A stretch of DNA of 64,000 nt from Tupaia tana (lineage: Eukaryota > Chordata > Mammalia > Scandentia > Tupaiidae). Each line of letters starts with the position of its first letter. Position 1 is the first letter of the stretch. This document shows, one piece after another, positions 9,603 through 22,398 of the stretch. Made by a program: the position numbers and the translations under genes. The notes under the pieces were generated by a model. It made no database searches and was not told where the DNA came from. It saw only the letters and a program-made list of their open reading frames with translations. Where the stretch lies: NCBI GenBank assembly GCA_026018925.1, contig JAKSZU010000029.1, positions 13,927,778 through 13,991,777 on the forward strand. Reading direction: 5' to 3'.

Positions 9603-10194
9603 TTCATGATATCTTTTACAGAACAGTAAAGAAAGCTTCCTTTAAAGTCTCAAAATATACATGGGAAATGTGGCCATGAGATTTTGCAGTAGTTCAAGAA
9701 TATTAGGTTCAAATCTGAATATATCGAGGATAAGTAAAATTTGTACCCAAAGAGCAAGGTGGGAATAATTGTATAGAAAATTACTAAGTAGTAACATTAG
9801 AGGTAATAGAGATTCTGGCCAAATCCACTTGTATGGATTATATACAAGTTTCCAGATAGGCCTGGGAGAATTTTCAGATGTCTGGTTAAAGCTTTCTTTA
9901 TCTAGCAAAAGCCAGCAAGTAGAATAGTGGTCGAGGTGTTGTACTCTGATGTGGTCATGATTCTAATTGTAAACCCAGAGGCTTGAATCTCACAATTCGT
10001 GCTCCACACAGTGATTGATTTCAGTCTGATTTTAGACCACCTAATGGGGAATCATAAATTCCTCTGAAACTAGTAATGGGGTCATAGTGAACATTCACCA
10101 GACCACAGAAAGAAAACCACAGTAACTGCTTTATGCTGAGTTCATCTCCTATCTACTTAGAGTGGGGTCTAACTCCTAACTCAGCATAGATCTT
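9603..10194. other. Mostly unique; weak SINE head at about 9909-9990
   Basis: GCCAGCAAGTAGAATAGTGG near 9910 resembles the SINE 5' head but loses similarity after about 80 bp. Nothing else is recognised. Confidence 0.4.
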
Positions 10195-10350
10195 AAGGAA
10201 GCTGCTTCCCACATGGCTGACTACATGGTTGGGGTCCTGAATTGAGTTGTTTGAAAAACATGAGAGGTGGGGGTATGACTGCATGTACAATAGGCCCAAG
10301 AGCAGAATGGAAGAGAAGGCATCATGGCATGACTTTCTCCCCAGGAAATG

Positions 10351-10428
<78 letters not shown>

Positions 10429-10477
10429 CACTCTGGTGAGTGCACACAGACTATAGCCAAAAAAAAAAAAAAAAAAA
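10195..10477 (+). repeat. SINE with expanded microsatellite
   Basis: Forward SINE without its first about 40 bp. The normally short CA and CT tracts of the body have expanded into (AC)n at about 10349-10380 followed by (CT)n at 10381-10424, then GTGAGTGCACACAGACTATAGCC and a 20-base A tail. Confidence 0.85.
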
Positions 10478-10570
10478 GGAAAGAAAATAAAATGTAAGAA
10501 CCAATTCAGGAAAAACAGAGTTCAGATTACATAAAAATCTTTAGTCTACCATGCTTTATTAACAAATCTG

Positions 10571-10815
10571 GGGAACAGGAGATGGTGGAGCATTAAGTCC
10601 TTGAACTCCCACTTGGCTGATTGCAGTTTGAATCCTGAACTTGATGTCTTAAAAATTATGCTGGGAACATGTAAGTGTGGCCCCAAAAGAAAATGAAGGA
10701 GAAGGGATTGCAGCATGACCATACCTTCTTGGGGGATGATTTCTCACTCTTTCTCTCATGGTCTCTCTCTCTCTAAAGTACACTCACTATGACCACAACC
10801 TTTCAAAGAAGAAAA
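10571..10815 (+). repeat. Old SINE, forward
   Basis: Head GGGAACAGGAGATGGTGGAGC, mid-body AAATGAAGGAGAAGGGATTGCAGCATG, tail ACTATGACCACAACCTTTCAAAG. Confidence 0.8.
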
Positions 10816-10929
10816 GAAAAAACACTTTGAATGTTTAAATTAAGAAATGTAAGATGTAAGAAATTAACACCAGAATAATTACACAGAGAATAGAGAAACA
10901 ATTAAAGACAATATATAACACAAATTTAA

Positions 10930-11520
10930 TAACCAAAACGTGAGGGTTTTTTTTATCATTATTTCTTTAATTTCCTTTTCTTTTATACATTCAATAGCAT
11001 TATATTTGGCTTAAAAATGGATATTTCAACAGGTGAGCATTTCTCCCTAGTACAGTTGATAAAACTACAAAATATCTTCAACAGATAATACCACATTTCT
11101 TTGTGCCATTAATGCTTTGCCTCCCTATTTTTCTTCTAAATGTACTTCCTCAGACCCTCCTCTTCTTTTTTTTTTTTTTAGTTTTTTTTTTTTTTTTGAG
11201 AGGTTTTCACTATAGGGTGTGTGTGGTCACCAGACAGACATAGAGACAGAAAGCGAGAAATCACCCCCCAGGGGGGATGGTCACGCCACAATCCCTGATC
11301 CTCCATTCTCCTCTCGGGATCTTGGGCACGCACACACACATGCCTGGTGTGAGTTTTAAGCCACTGGGTCCGGAACGCGAACCACGGTCGACTATGTGGG
11401 AGTCCATCGACAGCCATTACGCCAACTGCTGGTTCCCTCAGACCCTCTTTTACACACACTATATCTGGTATTTACTACTATATACTGTGTCTCTATATCC
11501 TTTAGTCAATTAGATTCAGT
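10930..11520 (-). mobile_element. L1 3' UTR fragment split by a SINE
   Basis: Reverse L1 3' end matching the one at 3989-4238 (AACAGGTGAGCATTTCTCCC, ATATCTTCAACAGATAATACC). It resumes after the SINE at 11160-11435 with CACACACTATATCTGGTATTTACTAC. Confidence 0.8.
11160..11435 (-). repeat. Young SINE with clear TSD
   Basis: Inserted in the L1 3' UTR. The 12-bp TSD CCTCAGACCCTC is at 11148-11159 and 11436-11447. CpGs are largely intact. Confidence 0.9.
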
Positions 11521-11904
11521 CATGAGCTATTTTTAAAACTCAAAACATACTTTTAGCAAATATTCTTTTAAAAGCTAAGAATTTCTAAGGGGAAAATAAA
11601 CAATTATGAAGACCAATTAACTACAGGGAAAAATTTTTTTTACAAATTTGTAAAACAACTTGATGCTGCCAGTTATTGACTAAAAGATTTAAATTAAATG
11701 TTCAATTTTGGACAAAAACGTATTTAAAACAGTTTTTTAGAATTAACATTATAGTGTATAAAATATAAAAAAGCCCAAATGTACTTGAAATATGCCAAGT
11801 AGTTGAAAAGCTGGCAAGCAAGATACTATTTATACTTTCTTTACTTCTTTAAAGAATTATTTATTTAATATTATTTACCATTATTATTTTGTTTTTCATT
11901 TGTA
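11521..11904. other. AT-rich sequence, nothing recognised
   Basis: No repeat family or coding frame is recognised. Confidence 0.5.
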
Positions 11905-12042
11905 ACAGGCATGTGTGCTCACCAGAGAGATAGAGACGAGTGGGGAGAAAGTGAGAAATCAAGCCACCAGGTCTGAGACTTGAAATGTGGTTGACCATGT
12001 GTGAGTCCAGAGCCTTAAACACCATGCCACCTGCTGGCCCTG
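11905..12042 (-). repeat. Short-form old SINE
   Basis: GGCATGTGTGCTCACCAGAGAG joined directly to the head region, ending CTGCTGGCCCTG. Confidence 0.75.
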
Positions 12043-12308
12043 TCAGGTGTTATTTAAATGTTCCAGAATATAAGAAAAATAAGAAATACTTTAATCATGG
12101 TTTCTGGAACTAAATAGAAACAAAGTGACATGTGAGATATACCCAATTCTAGAAGGGTTATGAAGGTGAATGTATGCATGGTGACTGTAACTCACAATTG
12201 AGTACTATTCTAATACTGCCAAAAGACTATGATACTAAAGTTCTCATCACAGATGTGAAATATTTCAGGTGATATATGTAGTAATGGCCTTAGTCCAATT
12301 GTTGATGT
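12043..12308. other. Unique or very old repeat sequence
   Basis: The stretch near 12180-12215 faintly resembles old L1 3' UTRs, but I cannot support a call. Confidence 0.3.
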
Positions 12309-12324
12309 CATATTTAAAAATCTT

Positions 12325-12595
12325 TTCTTTTTTTTTTTTTTTGGAGAGGTTTTCGCTATAGGGCGCGCGTGCTCGCCAAACAGACAGAGAGAGACATAGA
12401 GACAGAAAGTGAGAAATCACTCCCCAGAGGGGATGGTCACGCTGCAATCCCTTCCTTTCAATTCTCCTTTAAGGATCTTGGGCAAGCACGCACACGCACC
12501 CAGCATGAGTTTTAAGCCACCGGGTCCGGGACGCGAACCGCGGTTGACTACGTGGGAGTCCAGCGACATAGCCATTACGCTAACTGCTGGTTCCC
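12325..12595 (-). repeat. Young SINE with 16-bp TSD
   Basis: Nearly consensus reverse copy. TSD CATATTTAAAAATCTT at 12309-12324 and 12596-12611. Confidence 0.92.
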
Positions 12596-12711
12596 CATAT
12601 TTAAAAATCTTAAAATTACTTTGTATTTTATAAATATGCATATCTGTGATTTGTCTATATATAAATCTTTTAAGAGTATGAATGTAGAGAATGTGTGCAT
12701 TTTAGTCCTAT

Positions 12712-13762
12712 TCTTTTTAAAATTAATTTAAAAAATTATTATTCATACATTAAAACGCTATACATTATTTAGATTGTGAAGACGTTAACCAGCATGATAT
12801 ACACCTCAGTCCAGCCCAGTTAAGACTATTGTACACATCCTCATCAACACATTAAAAAACTATCTGCATCCCACAAGTGTCTTACCTCTCCTTTTTCCCC
12901 CTAATTTCTTTTCTATGCTCTTTCCCTCCCACACTGTATTTCCACTTGTCTCTAGTGTCCATTACAATTTTTAATGCTTTTATGTTCTCCAGTCTTTCAG
13001 TCTTTACCATGGAGTGCAGACAGTTGGTATATGTTAAGTGAAAACATATAATGTCTCTCTTGCATAGCCTGAATTCCTTCACTCAGCAACAAATCTTCCA
13101 TATTCATCCACTTTCTATTAAATTCCAGGGCCTTATTGTTTTTTATGGCTGAATAGTATTCTATGGGATATATGTGCCATAATTTTTCAATCCATTCATC
13201 TGTTTGTGGACATTCAGGTTGGTTCCATGACTTAGCAATCATGAATAATGCTTTAATGTAAATAGTTGTGCAAGCGCTTTTTCACTGAGTGCTCTCCCAT
13301 TCTTTGGGTAGATACCCAGGAGTGGAATTGCCAGATCATATGGTAGTTCAATATGAAGGTCTTTGATGAAGCTCCATATCATTCTCCGCAGTGGCTGGAC
13401 CTATTTACATTCCCAGCAACAGTGTAGGAGTGTCCCCCTTTCACCATATCCTCTCCAGCACTTATTATTATGTATTTTTTTAATCTTCGCCATTCTAACT
13501 GGGGTTAGCTGGTATCTTATTGTGGTTTTGATCTGTATCTCCCTTACAACGAGGCTTGTTGAGCATTCTTTCGTATGCTTTTTGGCTATTCCTGTCTCCC
13601 TTGGATGGTTTTTTTTTTTTTTTTTCAGCTCATTTTCCCATATTTTAATTGAGTTAATCATTTTCTTCTGGGTAAGCTGCTTGAGTTCCCTGTGTATTCT
13701 GGTTATCAGTTCCTTAGCTGAGGCACAGTTAAAAATAATTCTCCCCCATTCCAAGGTTTGGC
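12712..13762 (-). mobile_element. 5'-truncated L1, minus strand
   Basis: The 3' UTR lies at the left (about 12712-12995). ORF2 C-terminal sequence lies to the right in reverse, including [29 protein letters not shown] and the Cys/His segment [18 protein letters not shown]. It stops abruptly at 13762, where plus-strand L1-A begins. Its ORF2 sequence differs from L1-A in the region both contain, so they are separate insertions. Confidence 0.85.
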
Positions 13763-14051
13763 GATTCACACTAATTATGGTGTGCTTGCTGTGTCATACA
13801 AAGGTCACCCCATCAGGCTAACACTGGACTTCTCAATGGAAACAATGCAAACAAGGAAAGAATGGGAAGATGTATTGAAAGTGTTAAGAGAGAAACAATT
13901 TCAACCAAGATTATTGTATCCTGCTAGATTATCCTTCATATGGGAAAAAAAGATTAAAATCTTCTCAGACAAACAAAACTTGAAAGAATTTGCCAGCACC
14001 AGGCCAGCTCTCCATGAAACCCTGAAAAAAGTACTGTTCCAGGAAAACTAA
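13763..14051 (+). pseudogene. L1-A ORF1, C-terminal part only
   Basis: Encodes the conserved ORF1p C-terminal domain from [13 protein letters not shown] to the end (KQNLKEFASTRPALHETLKKVLFQEN). The coiled-coil and RRM-like parts are absent because the element is truncated at 13763. This fragment is non-functional. Confidence 0.85.
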
Positions 14052-15282
14052 AGAAGTAACAGCCAGAAACAAAAGAGTAAAAGGCAACTAAGACAATGGC
14101 CAACTTTAACGTCGAGACAGATCAATTAACATCGATAATAACATTGAATGTTAATGGATTAAATTCTCCAATCAAGAGACACAGACTGGCTGAATGGGTA
14201 AAAAAACAAACGAACAAACAAACAAACAAAAAAACCTTTCTATCTGTTGCCTACAGGAAATCCACTTCATGGATAAAGATGTACATAGACTGAAAGTGAA
14301 GGGTTAGAAAAAGATTTTCCATGCAAATGGGAACCAAAAAAGAGCTGGAGTCACAATACTAATCTCTGACAAAATGGGTTTCAAAACAAAAACTGTTTGA
14401 AGAGACAAAAAAGGGCACTATATTGTAGTAAAAGGATCAATAGATCAAGAAGATATAACGCTTATTAATATCTATGCGCCTAACACAGGAGAACCCAAAT
14501 ATGTGAAGAAAAGGCTGCTGGATCGAAAAAGTGAGATAGACTGCAACACAGTAATTGTTGGAGACCACAACACTACACTATCTCCCCTGGATAGATCATC
14601 TAGACAAAAAATAGGTAAAGAGATAAAAGATCTAAATGATATCATAAATCAAATGGACTTAACAGACATCTATAGAACTTTCCATCCCAAAACCTCGAGA
14701 TACACTTTTTTCTCACCGCCACATGGAACATTCTCAAAGATTGACCACATCATTGGGCACAATGCAAGCCTCTACAGATTCAAAAGCATAGAAACTATAC
14801 CCAGCATCTTCACCGACCATGATGGAATTAAACTTGAGTTTAATTTCAAGAGAAATCCTCAAAAATACTCAAATACATGGAAACTTAATAACCTACTCCT
14901 GATTGACTCCTCAACTACTGAAGAAATAAAGACTGAAATCAAATGGTTCATGGAAGGCAATGACAATGAGGACATGAGTTTCCATAATCTATGAGACACT
15001 GCTAAAGCAGTCATAAGAGGGAAGTTCATAGCAATTAGTGCACATAAGAGGAACATGGAAAGAAGGCACATGGATCACCTAACATCATGCCTCACAGAAT
15101 TGGAAAAGCAACAGCAAAAAGATCCAAAAAACTCCAGGAGAAAGGAATAAAAATACAAGCAGAAATAAATGAAATGGAAAATAAATGAACTATACAGAAA
15201 ATAAATGAAAGTAAAATCTGGTTCTTTGAAAAGATAAACAAAATTGATACTCCACTAGTGAGACTTATTAAGAAGAAGAGAG

Positions 15283-15580
15283 CCCCACCGTTTCTTCTCC
15301 TTGGACCCCATGTTGGTTGTCTGGGACTTTAAGGCGAACTCCCACCCCACCCTACCCGCAATCCGGATCGAGCAGGCCAGCAGTTCCGGGCTCCAGGCGG
15401 ACTGAGGCTGCAGGCCCGACCCTTCTGAATCTCCACGCATCCCCACTGTTTCTCCTCCTTGGACCCCAGGTTGGTTGTCTGGGACTTTAAGGCGAACTCC
15501 CACCCCACCCCACCCGCAATCCAGATCGAGCCGGCCAGCAGTTCCAGGCTCCAGGCAGACTCAGGCTGCAAGCCCGACCA
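15283..15580 (+). repeat. L1-B promoter monomers (158-bp type)
   Basis: Two tandem units start with CCCCAC(C/T)GTTTCT at 15283 and 15441. Each carries GGTTGGTTGTCTGGGACTTT and CAGGCTGCA/GAGGCTGCA. They are GC-rich, unlike the AT-rich surroundings, as expected of an L1 promoter. The unit is unrelated to the 128/216-bp monomers of L1-C and L1-D. Confidence 0.8.
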
Positions 15581-15907
15581 ACCTGGTCCTGTCAGTCATC
15601 TCCTGACCCTTTCCCACTAGCCTTTGGACTCTTTGTATTCTGGTGATTTGAATAGTGTAGCGCGGATGCGCGCCGCGCGATTTTCTTTTTTCATTCTGTT
15701 TTTCTTTGCTCTTGGGGTGTTGCTTATTCAGTCACTTGAAGGCTCATCTCTCTTTAGAGACAGTGAGGACTTTGGGCCATCGAGGGTAGTGGCAACTGTT
15801 AATGGTAATTGTGAGCAACAGGTAGGCCAACCATAAGGGAAATCATCAATTTTCTAAGCCTGTACAACTTTTAACAATCAGTTGGGAAGAAACATACAGA
15901 TTACCTG

Positions 15908-16878
15908 ATGACTAGGAACAATTGCAGAGGCTCAAGAAATATGAGCAACCAAGAAAAGGCCTCTCCCCCAAGGGAAATCATCAAGCCTACATCACCCACA
16001 GTCAATACAATGGACGTCGTGGACATGTCTGATAAGGAATTCAGATTATTTGTAGTGACCAAACTAACTGAGATGGAAGAGAAAAGAGACAAGGAGCTAC
16101 AGGAGATGAGGAAGTCCTTCAATGACTTGAAAGAAGAAATGGATACCTTAAACAAGAACCAGATGGAATTTTTAGGATTGAAGAATGTGATACAGGAAAT
16201 CAAAACCTCCCTTGAAAGTATTAAAAGTAGGTTAGACCAGGCAGAAGATCGAATCTCCAACGTAGAAGACAAAACATCTGACCTAGAAAAAAGTATCAAG
16301 AAGATTGAGAAAACAACCATGAAAAATGAGGATAAAATACGAGGAATACTGGATACTATCAAGGGCCCCAACATCCGGATAATTGGTATTCCAGAAGAGG
16401 AAGAAAATAATAAGGGCCTAGATAATTTATTCCACGAGATCCTGGAAGAAAACTTTCCAAATCTAGAAAGGCATTCAAGTATCCAGACCCAGGAAATACA
16501 TAGGACCCCGGGTAGAATCAACCCAAGAAGATCTTCTCCAAGGCACATCATACCCAGACTGGAAAAAACACAACAGACAAAGACAAGATACTAAAGTTGG
16601 CAAGAGGGAAACGCCAGGTTACTTACAAAGGTCACCCCATCAGGGTAACATTGGACCTCTCGGCGGAAACAATGCAGGAAAGGAAAGAATGGGGAAGCAT
16701 AGTAAAAGTGTTGAGTGAAAAACAATTTCAACCAAGAATACTATACCCGGCAAAATTATCTTTCATATGGGAAAAAAAGATAAAAACATTCTCGAATACA
16801 CAAAATTTGAAGGAATTTACCAACTCGAGACCAGCTCTTCAAGAGGTTCTGAAGGGAGTATTATACCAGGAAAGCTAA
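15908..16878 (+). pseudogene. L1-B ORF1
   Basis: Starts MTRNNCRGSRNMSNQEKASPP. A coiled coil follows (about residues 35-130, e.g. LKEEMDTLNKNQMEFLGLKN), then the RRM-like domain (GPNIRIIGIPEEEENNKGLDNLFHEIL) and the C-terminal domain (VTYKGHPIRVTLDLSAETM to RPALQEVLKGVLYQES). The product is the L1 RNA chaperone that packages L1 RNA in the cytoplasm. A +2 frameshift near 16566-16572 (compare the GGCAAAAACAACAG equivalent in L1-E) ends the first frame at 16594; the C-terminal part resumes at 16597. The unbroken length would be about 322 residues, normal for the family. Confidence 0.92.
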
Positions 16879-16921
16879 AAAGTCAGAGACAGTTATACAA
16901 GAACAAAAAGCAACCAAGAAA

Positions 16922-19900
16922 ATGGCTCACTTAATGATAGGATCAGGTACAGAAATATTGATAATTACATTGAATGTCAATGGATTAAATTCTCCAGTTA
17001 AGAGACATAGACTGGCTGAATGGATAAGAAAACAGAAACCCTCTATCTGTTGCCTACAAGAAACTCACCTTATGGATAAAGACATACATAGACTAAAAGT
17101 CAAGGGCTGGAAAAAGATACTCCATGCAAATGGAAATCAAAAAAGGCTGGAGTAGCGATATTGATCTCAGACAAAATAGATTTCAAGACAAAGACTGTAA
17201 GAAGAGACAAAGAAGGGCATTATATAATAGTAAATGGGGTAATCCAGCAAGAAGACATAACCCTTATAAATATCTACGCACACAACTCAGGTGCACCTAA
17301 ATATGTGAAGGAAAGACTGCTGGAGCTAAAAGGAGAAATAGGGAGAAATACTATAATTGTTGGAGATCTCAACACCCCATTGTCTCCTATAGACAGATCT
17401 TCTAGACAGAAAATAAATATAGAGATACAGGACTTAAATGATACTATAAATTGAATGGGCTTGACAGATATCTATAGAACTTTCCACCCTACATCCACAA
17501 CATATACATTTTTCTCACCCCGACATGGAACCTTTTCAAAGACAGATCATATATTATGACACAAATCAAGCCTTTACAGATTCAAAGGCATAGAAACTGT
17601 ACCCAGCATCTTCTCTGACCATGATGGAATTAAACTCAAGATTAATTTCAAGACACAACCCCGAAAATACACGAACACATGGAAACTGAACAACCTACTT
17701 CTGAAGGACTTCTTCACTACTGAAGAAAATTAAGGCTGAAATAAAAAATTTTATGGAAACTAATGATAATGAGTACACAAGTGTCCAGAATCTATGGGAC
17801 ACAGCAAAAGCTGTCATAAGAGGGAAATTCATAGCAATTAGTGCACATAAAAAAAGGATAGAAAGATGGAAAGTAGATAACTTATCATCATGCCTCAGAG
17901 AATTGGAAAAACAACAACAAACAAACCCCCAAAATGCCAGGCAAAAAGAAATAATAAAGATTCTTGCAGAAATAAATGAAATAGAAAATAAACGAACCAT
18001 AAAGAAAATAAATGAAAGCAAAAGCTGGTTCTTTGAAAAGATTAACAAGATCGACACACCATTGGCTAGACTGATTAAGAAGAAGAAAGAAAGAAACCAG
18101 ATTAATCAAATGTGTGATGAAACAGGCAATATTACCACAGACATAGCAGAAATACAAAATATCATTAGAGGATACTATGAGCAACTTTACGCCAACAAAC
18201 AAGATAACCTGGAGGAGATGGACAAATTCCTGGATGCATATAATCTACCAAGATTGGATCAGGAAGACATAGAGAACCTGAATAGACCCATAACAAGCCA
18301 GGAGATTGAATCAGTAATAAATAACCTCCCAACAAAGAAAAGCCCAGGCCCAGATGGCTTCACTTGTGAATTCTACAAAACTTTTAAGGAAGAGTTAACC
18401 CCTATCCTACTAAAATTATTTCTAAAGATTCAAAAGGAGGGAAACCTTCCAAATTCATTTTATGAAGCCTCCATCATCCTCATCCCCAAAACACATAAAG
18501 ATATGACAAAAAAGGAAAACTACAGACCGATATCTTTGATGAATATAAACGCGAAAATTCTCAACAAGATACTCGCAAATCGTATCCAACAACATATAAC
18601 AAAGATCATTCATCACGATCAGGTAGGCTTTATACCAGGGATGCAAGGGTGGTTTAATATACACAAGACCATAAATATAATACACCACATTAACAGAAAT
18701 AAAGATAAAAACCATATGATCATCTCAATTGATGCGGAGAAAGCATTTGATAAAATACAACATCCGTTTATGATTAAGACTCTCAGTAAGATTGGTATAG
18801 AAGGGTCATTTCTGAACACAATAAAAGCAATCTATGACAAACCTACAGCTAACATTATACTGAATGGGGAAAAGCTGAAAGCTTTTCTTCTGAAAACAGG
18901 TACTAGGCAAGGCTGCCCACTTTCTCCACTGCTCTTTAATATAGTACTGGAAGTCTTAGCTATTGCAATCAGAGAAGAGAATATTATTAAAGGCATTCCA
19001 ATAGGCAAAGAAGAATTGAAAATATCTTTATTTGCCGATGACATGATGGTATACTTAGAAGACCCAAAGGTATCCATGAAAAAACTGCTTGAAGTAATAA
19101 GTGAATACAGTAAGGTGGCAGGATACAAAATCAATATCCAAAAATCTATAGCATTTCTATTTATGAACAACAAGTTGAATGAAGCAGAGCTGAAGAAAGG
19201 AATCCCTTTCACCGTAGCCACAAGGTGTATAAGATACCTAGGGATAAACCTAACTAAGAAAGTCAAAGACCTTTATAAAGAAAACTACGAAAATCTTAAA
19301 AGAGACATTGAAAGCGACATAAAAATGTGGAAGGACATCCCATGCTCCTGGATTGGAAGAATTAACGTAATCAAAATGGCAATTCTACCCAAATTAATCT
19401 ACATGTTTAATGCAATTCCAATCAAAATACCAGAGATATTCTTCAGAGATCTAGAAAAGGCAATCATAGAATTTGTCTGGAACCATAAAAGGCCTCGTAT
19501 TGCAAAAGCAATCCTGCGCAAGAAGAATGGAGTAGGAGGCATATCACTCCCTGATCCCAAGATATACTATAAAGCTGTGGTCATCAAAACAGCATGGTAT
19601 TGGCATAAAAACAGACATGTGGACCAATGGAATAGAATAGAGACCCCAGAAATAACCCCCAAAGCTTACAGCCAACTGATCTTTGACAAAGGATATTAGT
19701 CAATCCATTGGGAAAAGGAAAACATCTTTAGTAAATGGTGCTGGAAAAACTGGGTATCCACCTGCAGAAAGATGAAACTAAACCCCCATCTTTCACCATT
19801 AAAACAGTCAACTCAAAATGGATCAAAGATCTGAACCTAAGACCTCAAAAAATAAAACTACTTGTGGAAAATGCTGGGGAAACTCTGGGGGACATTGGAG

Positions 19901-20740
19901 TAGACAAAGACTTCTTAAATAAGACTCCCAAAGCACAGGCAATAACCCCTAAAATAGACAAGTGGGACTATATTAGACTAAGAAGTTTCTGCACAGCAAA
20001 GGACACAGTAACAAGTGCGAACCGACAACCCTCATAATGGGAAAATATTTTTGTTAAATATGCCTCAGACAAGGGACTGATAACCAGAATACATAGGGAA
20101 CTCAAGTGCCTTATGCGAAAAAAAATGATGAACCCAATTAAAAGATGGGGAAATGAACTGAACAAAAGTCTCTCTAAGGAAGACATACGAACAGCCAAAA
20201 AGCATATGAGGAAATGCTCAACATCCCTCATCATAAGGGAGATGCAGATACCACCTAACCCCTGTCAGAATGGCAAAGATTAAGAATATAAAAAGTGACA
20301 AGAGTTGGCGCGGATGTGGTGAAAAGGGAACCCTCCTACACTGTTGGTGGGAATGTAAACTAGTTCAACCACTGTGGAGTACAATATGGAGGTTCCTCAA
20401 GGATCTACAAATAGAACTACCATTTGACCCAGCAATCCCACTTCTGGGTATTTACCCAAAAGACAGGAAAACGCTCAGTCAGAAAAGTGCTTGCACATCA
20501 ATGTTTATTGCAGCATTATTCACAATTGCCAAGACATGGAACCAACCTAAATGTCCACAAACTGATGAATGGATTGGAAAAGTGTGGTATATATACTCTA
20601 TGGAATACTACTCAGCCATAAAAAATAACAAGACCCTGGAATTTGATAGAAAGTGGTCAGATACGGAGGATATATTGCTGAGTTAAGTAAGCCAGGCTAT
20701 GAAAGAAAGATATTGTATGTATCCACTCAATATATAACGA
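16922..20740 (+). pseudogene. L1-B ORF2 (endonuclease/reverse transcriptase)
   Basis: Starts MAHLMIGSGTEILIITLNVNG. Endonuclease residues are visible as N in NVNG, E in LQETHL, D/N in VGDLN and DH in FSDHDG. A 648-codon open block (17753-19699) holds the whole RT core: [38 protein letters not shown] (18905-18928) and catalytic FADD (19031-19042). The C-terminal Cys/His segment near 20310 reads [18 protein letters not shown], with the usual first Cys replaced by Ser. Damage: 2-nt loss near 17145, TGA 17452-17454, 1-nt gain near 17728, TAG 19697-19699, frameshift near 19800, TAA 20035-20037, and a deletion near 20251. It is not functional. Confidence 0.92.
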
Positions 20741-21252
20741 CTATCAGCACTCTATAATAGAGAGCAAAAAATTGGAGGAAATAAAAGTAGTGAAGGTACT
20801 TAATGAGAATAGGACAGTGTGGAATGGGGAAATGAAGAGAAGAGGATAAAGAAAGATAACAAGTGAACAATAGAGAGGCAGGGCGTTAGTGAGAAACAGA
20901 TACGGCTTATTAACTGTTGATGTTGACATGTATAGTATTCTCAACTGGATTGGTCTGAAAAGTATTTCATGATGGGCAAAGTATTTATACAAGCAAAATG
21001 AGAAATAGCAATTGACTGTTTTAAAAAATAATTAGAATAATAATAATAATGATTGGGGAAAACATAGAAAAGATATTGAATGTTGAAGTGGGGAGATTAA
21101 TGTCTCTGTACTGACTGACATGCATGGCATTCCCTTTTGATAAAGCAATGTAATACACTGTAAAGTTATATGTAATTCAATGTAATATAAAGAAGAATAT
21201 GATGATAATAAAAAATTAAAAATTAAAAAATAAAAAATAAAAAATAAAAAAA
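20741..21252 (+). other. L1-B 3' UTR and A-rich tail
   Basis: Follows the ORF2 end (LLS stop at 20684-20686 in place of LLSEASQAM). It contains a purine-rich segment, then GATGATAATAAAAAATTAAAAATT and an (AAAAAT)n tail to 21252. Confidence 0.8.
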
Positions 21253-22111
21253 AGAAGAAGAGAGAAAAGAACCAGGTGAATCAGATCTGCAATGAAGCAG
21301 GCAAAATAACTACAGACATAGTAGAAATAAAGCATTATTAGAGGGTACTATGAACATCTGTATGCCAAGAAACAAGATAATTTGGATGAGATGGACAAAT
21401 TCCTGGACATGTATAATCTACCTAGATTGAGCCAGGAGGATATAGAAAGTCTGAATAGGTCCATAACAAGCCAGGATATCGAGTCAGTTATAAATAACCT
21501 CCCAACAAAGAAAAGCCCTGGCCCTGATGGATTCACCTCTGAATTCTACAAAACTTTCAAAGAAGAATTAACCCCCATTCTGCTCAAGTTATTTCCAGAG
21601 ATCCAAAAAGGTGAATCTCTCCCTAATTCATTCTATGAAGCCTCTATTACCCTTATCCTTAAAACAAATAAGGACAGGAAAAGGAAGGAAAACTATAGAC
21701 CAATATCTCTGATAAATATAGATGCAAAGATTCTAAACAAGATACTAGCAAATTGTATCCAACAACTTATAAAAAAGATCATACACCATGATCAGGTAGG
21801 CTTTATTCCAGGAATGCAAGGTTGGTTCAACATAAGCAAAACCGTAAATGTAATATATCATATTAACAGGAATAAAGAGAAAAACCATATGGTCATATCA
21901 ATTAATGCAGAAAAAGCATTTGATAAGATACAACATCCCTTCATGATGAAGACTCTCAGCAAAATCGGTATAGAAGGGCCATTTCTCAACACACAAAAAA
22001 GCCATCTATGAAAAACCCATAGTGAACATCATCCTGAATGAAGAAAAGCTGAAAGCTTTCCCACTAAACACAGGAACAAGACAAGGATGCCCACTTTCTC
22101 CACTCCTTTTT

Positions 22112-22398
22112 CTTTTTTTTTTCTTTTTTCTTTTTTTTTTTTTTTTTGGAGAGGTTTTTGCTATAGGGCGCGTGCGCTCGCCAGACAGACAGAGAGAGAC
22201 AGAGAGATAGAAAGCAGGAAATCACCCCCCAGGGGGGATGGCCACGCCGCAATCCCTTCTCCTCCATTCTCCTCTCGGGATCTTGGGCATGCACGCACAC
22301 GCACCCGGCATGAGTTTAAGCCGCCGGGTCCGGGACTCGAACTGCGGTCGACCACGTGGGAGTCCAGCGACATAGCCATTACGCTAACTGCTGGTCCC
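22112..22398 (-). repeat. Young SINE in L1-A ORF2
   Basis: Nearly consensus reverse copy with a long T-rich tail on the left and a B-box-like GGTTCGAGTCC equivalent (reverse GGACTCGAAC). TSD TCTCCACTCCTTTTT at 22097-22111 and 22399-22413. Confidence 0.93.

Larger units (their letters stand above)
15283..21252 (+). mobile_element. L1-B: full-length L1
   Basis: A complete element of about 5.97 kb inserted in L1-A ORF2. TSD AGAAGAAGAGAG at 15271-15282 and 21253-21264. Contents: 5' UTR with two monomers (15283-15907), ORF1 (15908-16878), ORF2 (16922 to about 20740), 3' UTR (to about 21215) and an AAAAT-type tail. Both frames are broken, so it cannot move now. Confidence 0.93.

Noticed and set aside
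10153-10431. Open frame encoding RE/VC repeats
   Set aside because: It is a translation of the (AC)n(CT)n microsatellite in a SINE.
12712-13990. Minus-strand L1 directly joined to plus-strand L1-A, suggesting twin-priming inversion
   Set aside because: The two pieces overlap by about 600 bp in ORF2 (L1-A reaches 24088), and the overlapping protein sequences differ clearly ([12 protein letters not shown] versus NRQPSECENIF), so they are different elements.
15901-16551. 216-codon open frame on the minus strand
   Set aside because: It is an antisense shadow of L1-B ORF1. The same shadow occurs at 62957-63664 opposite L1-E ORF1.
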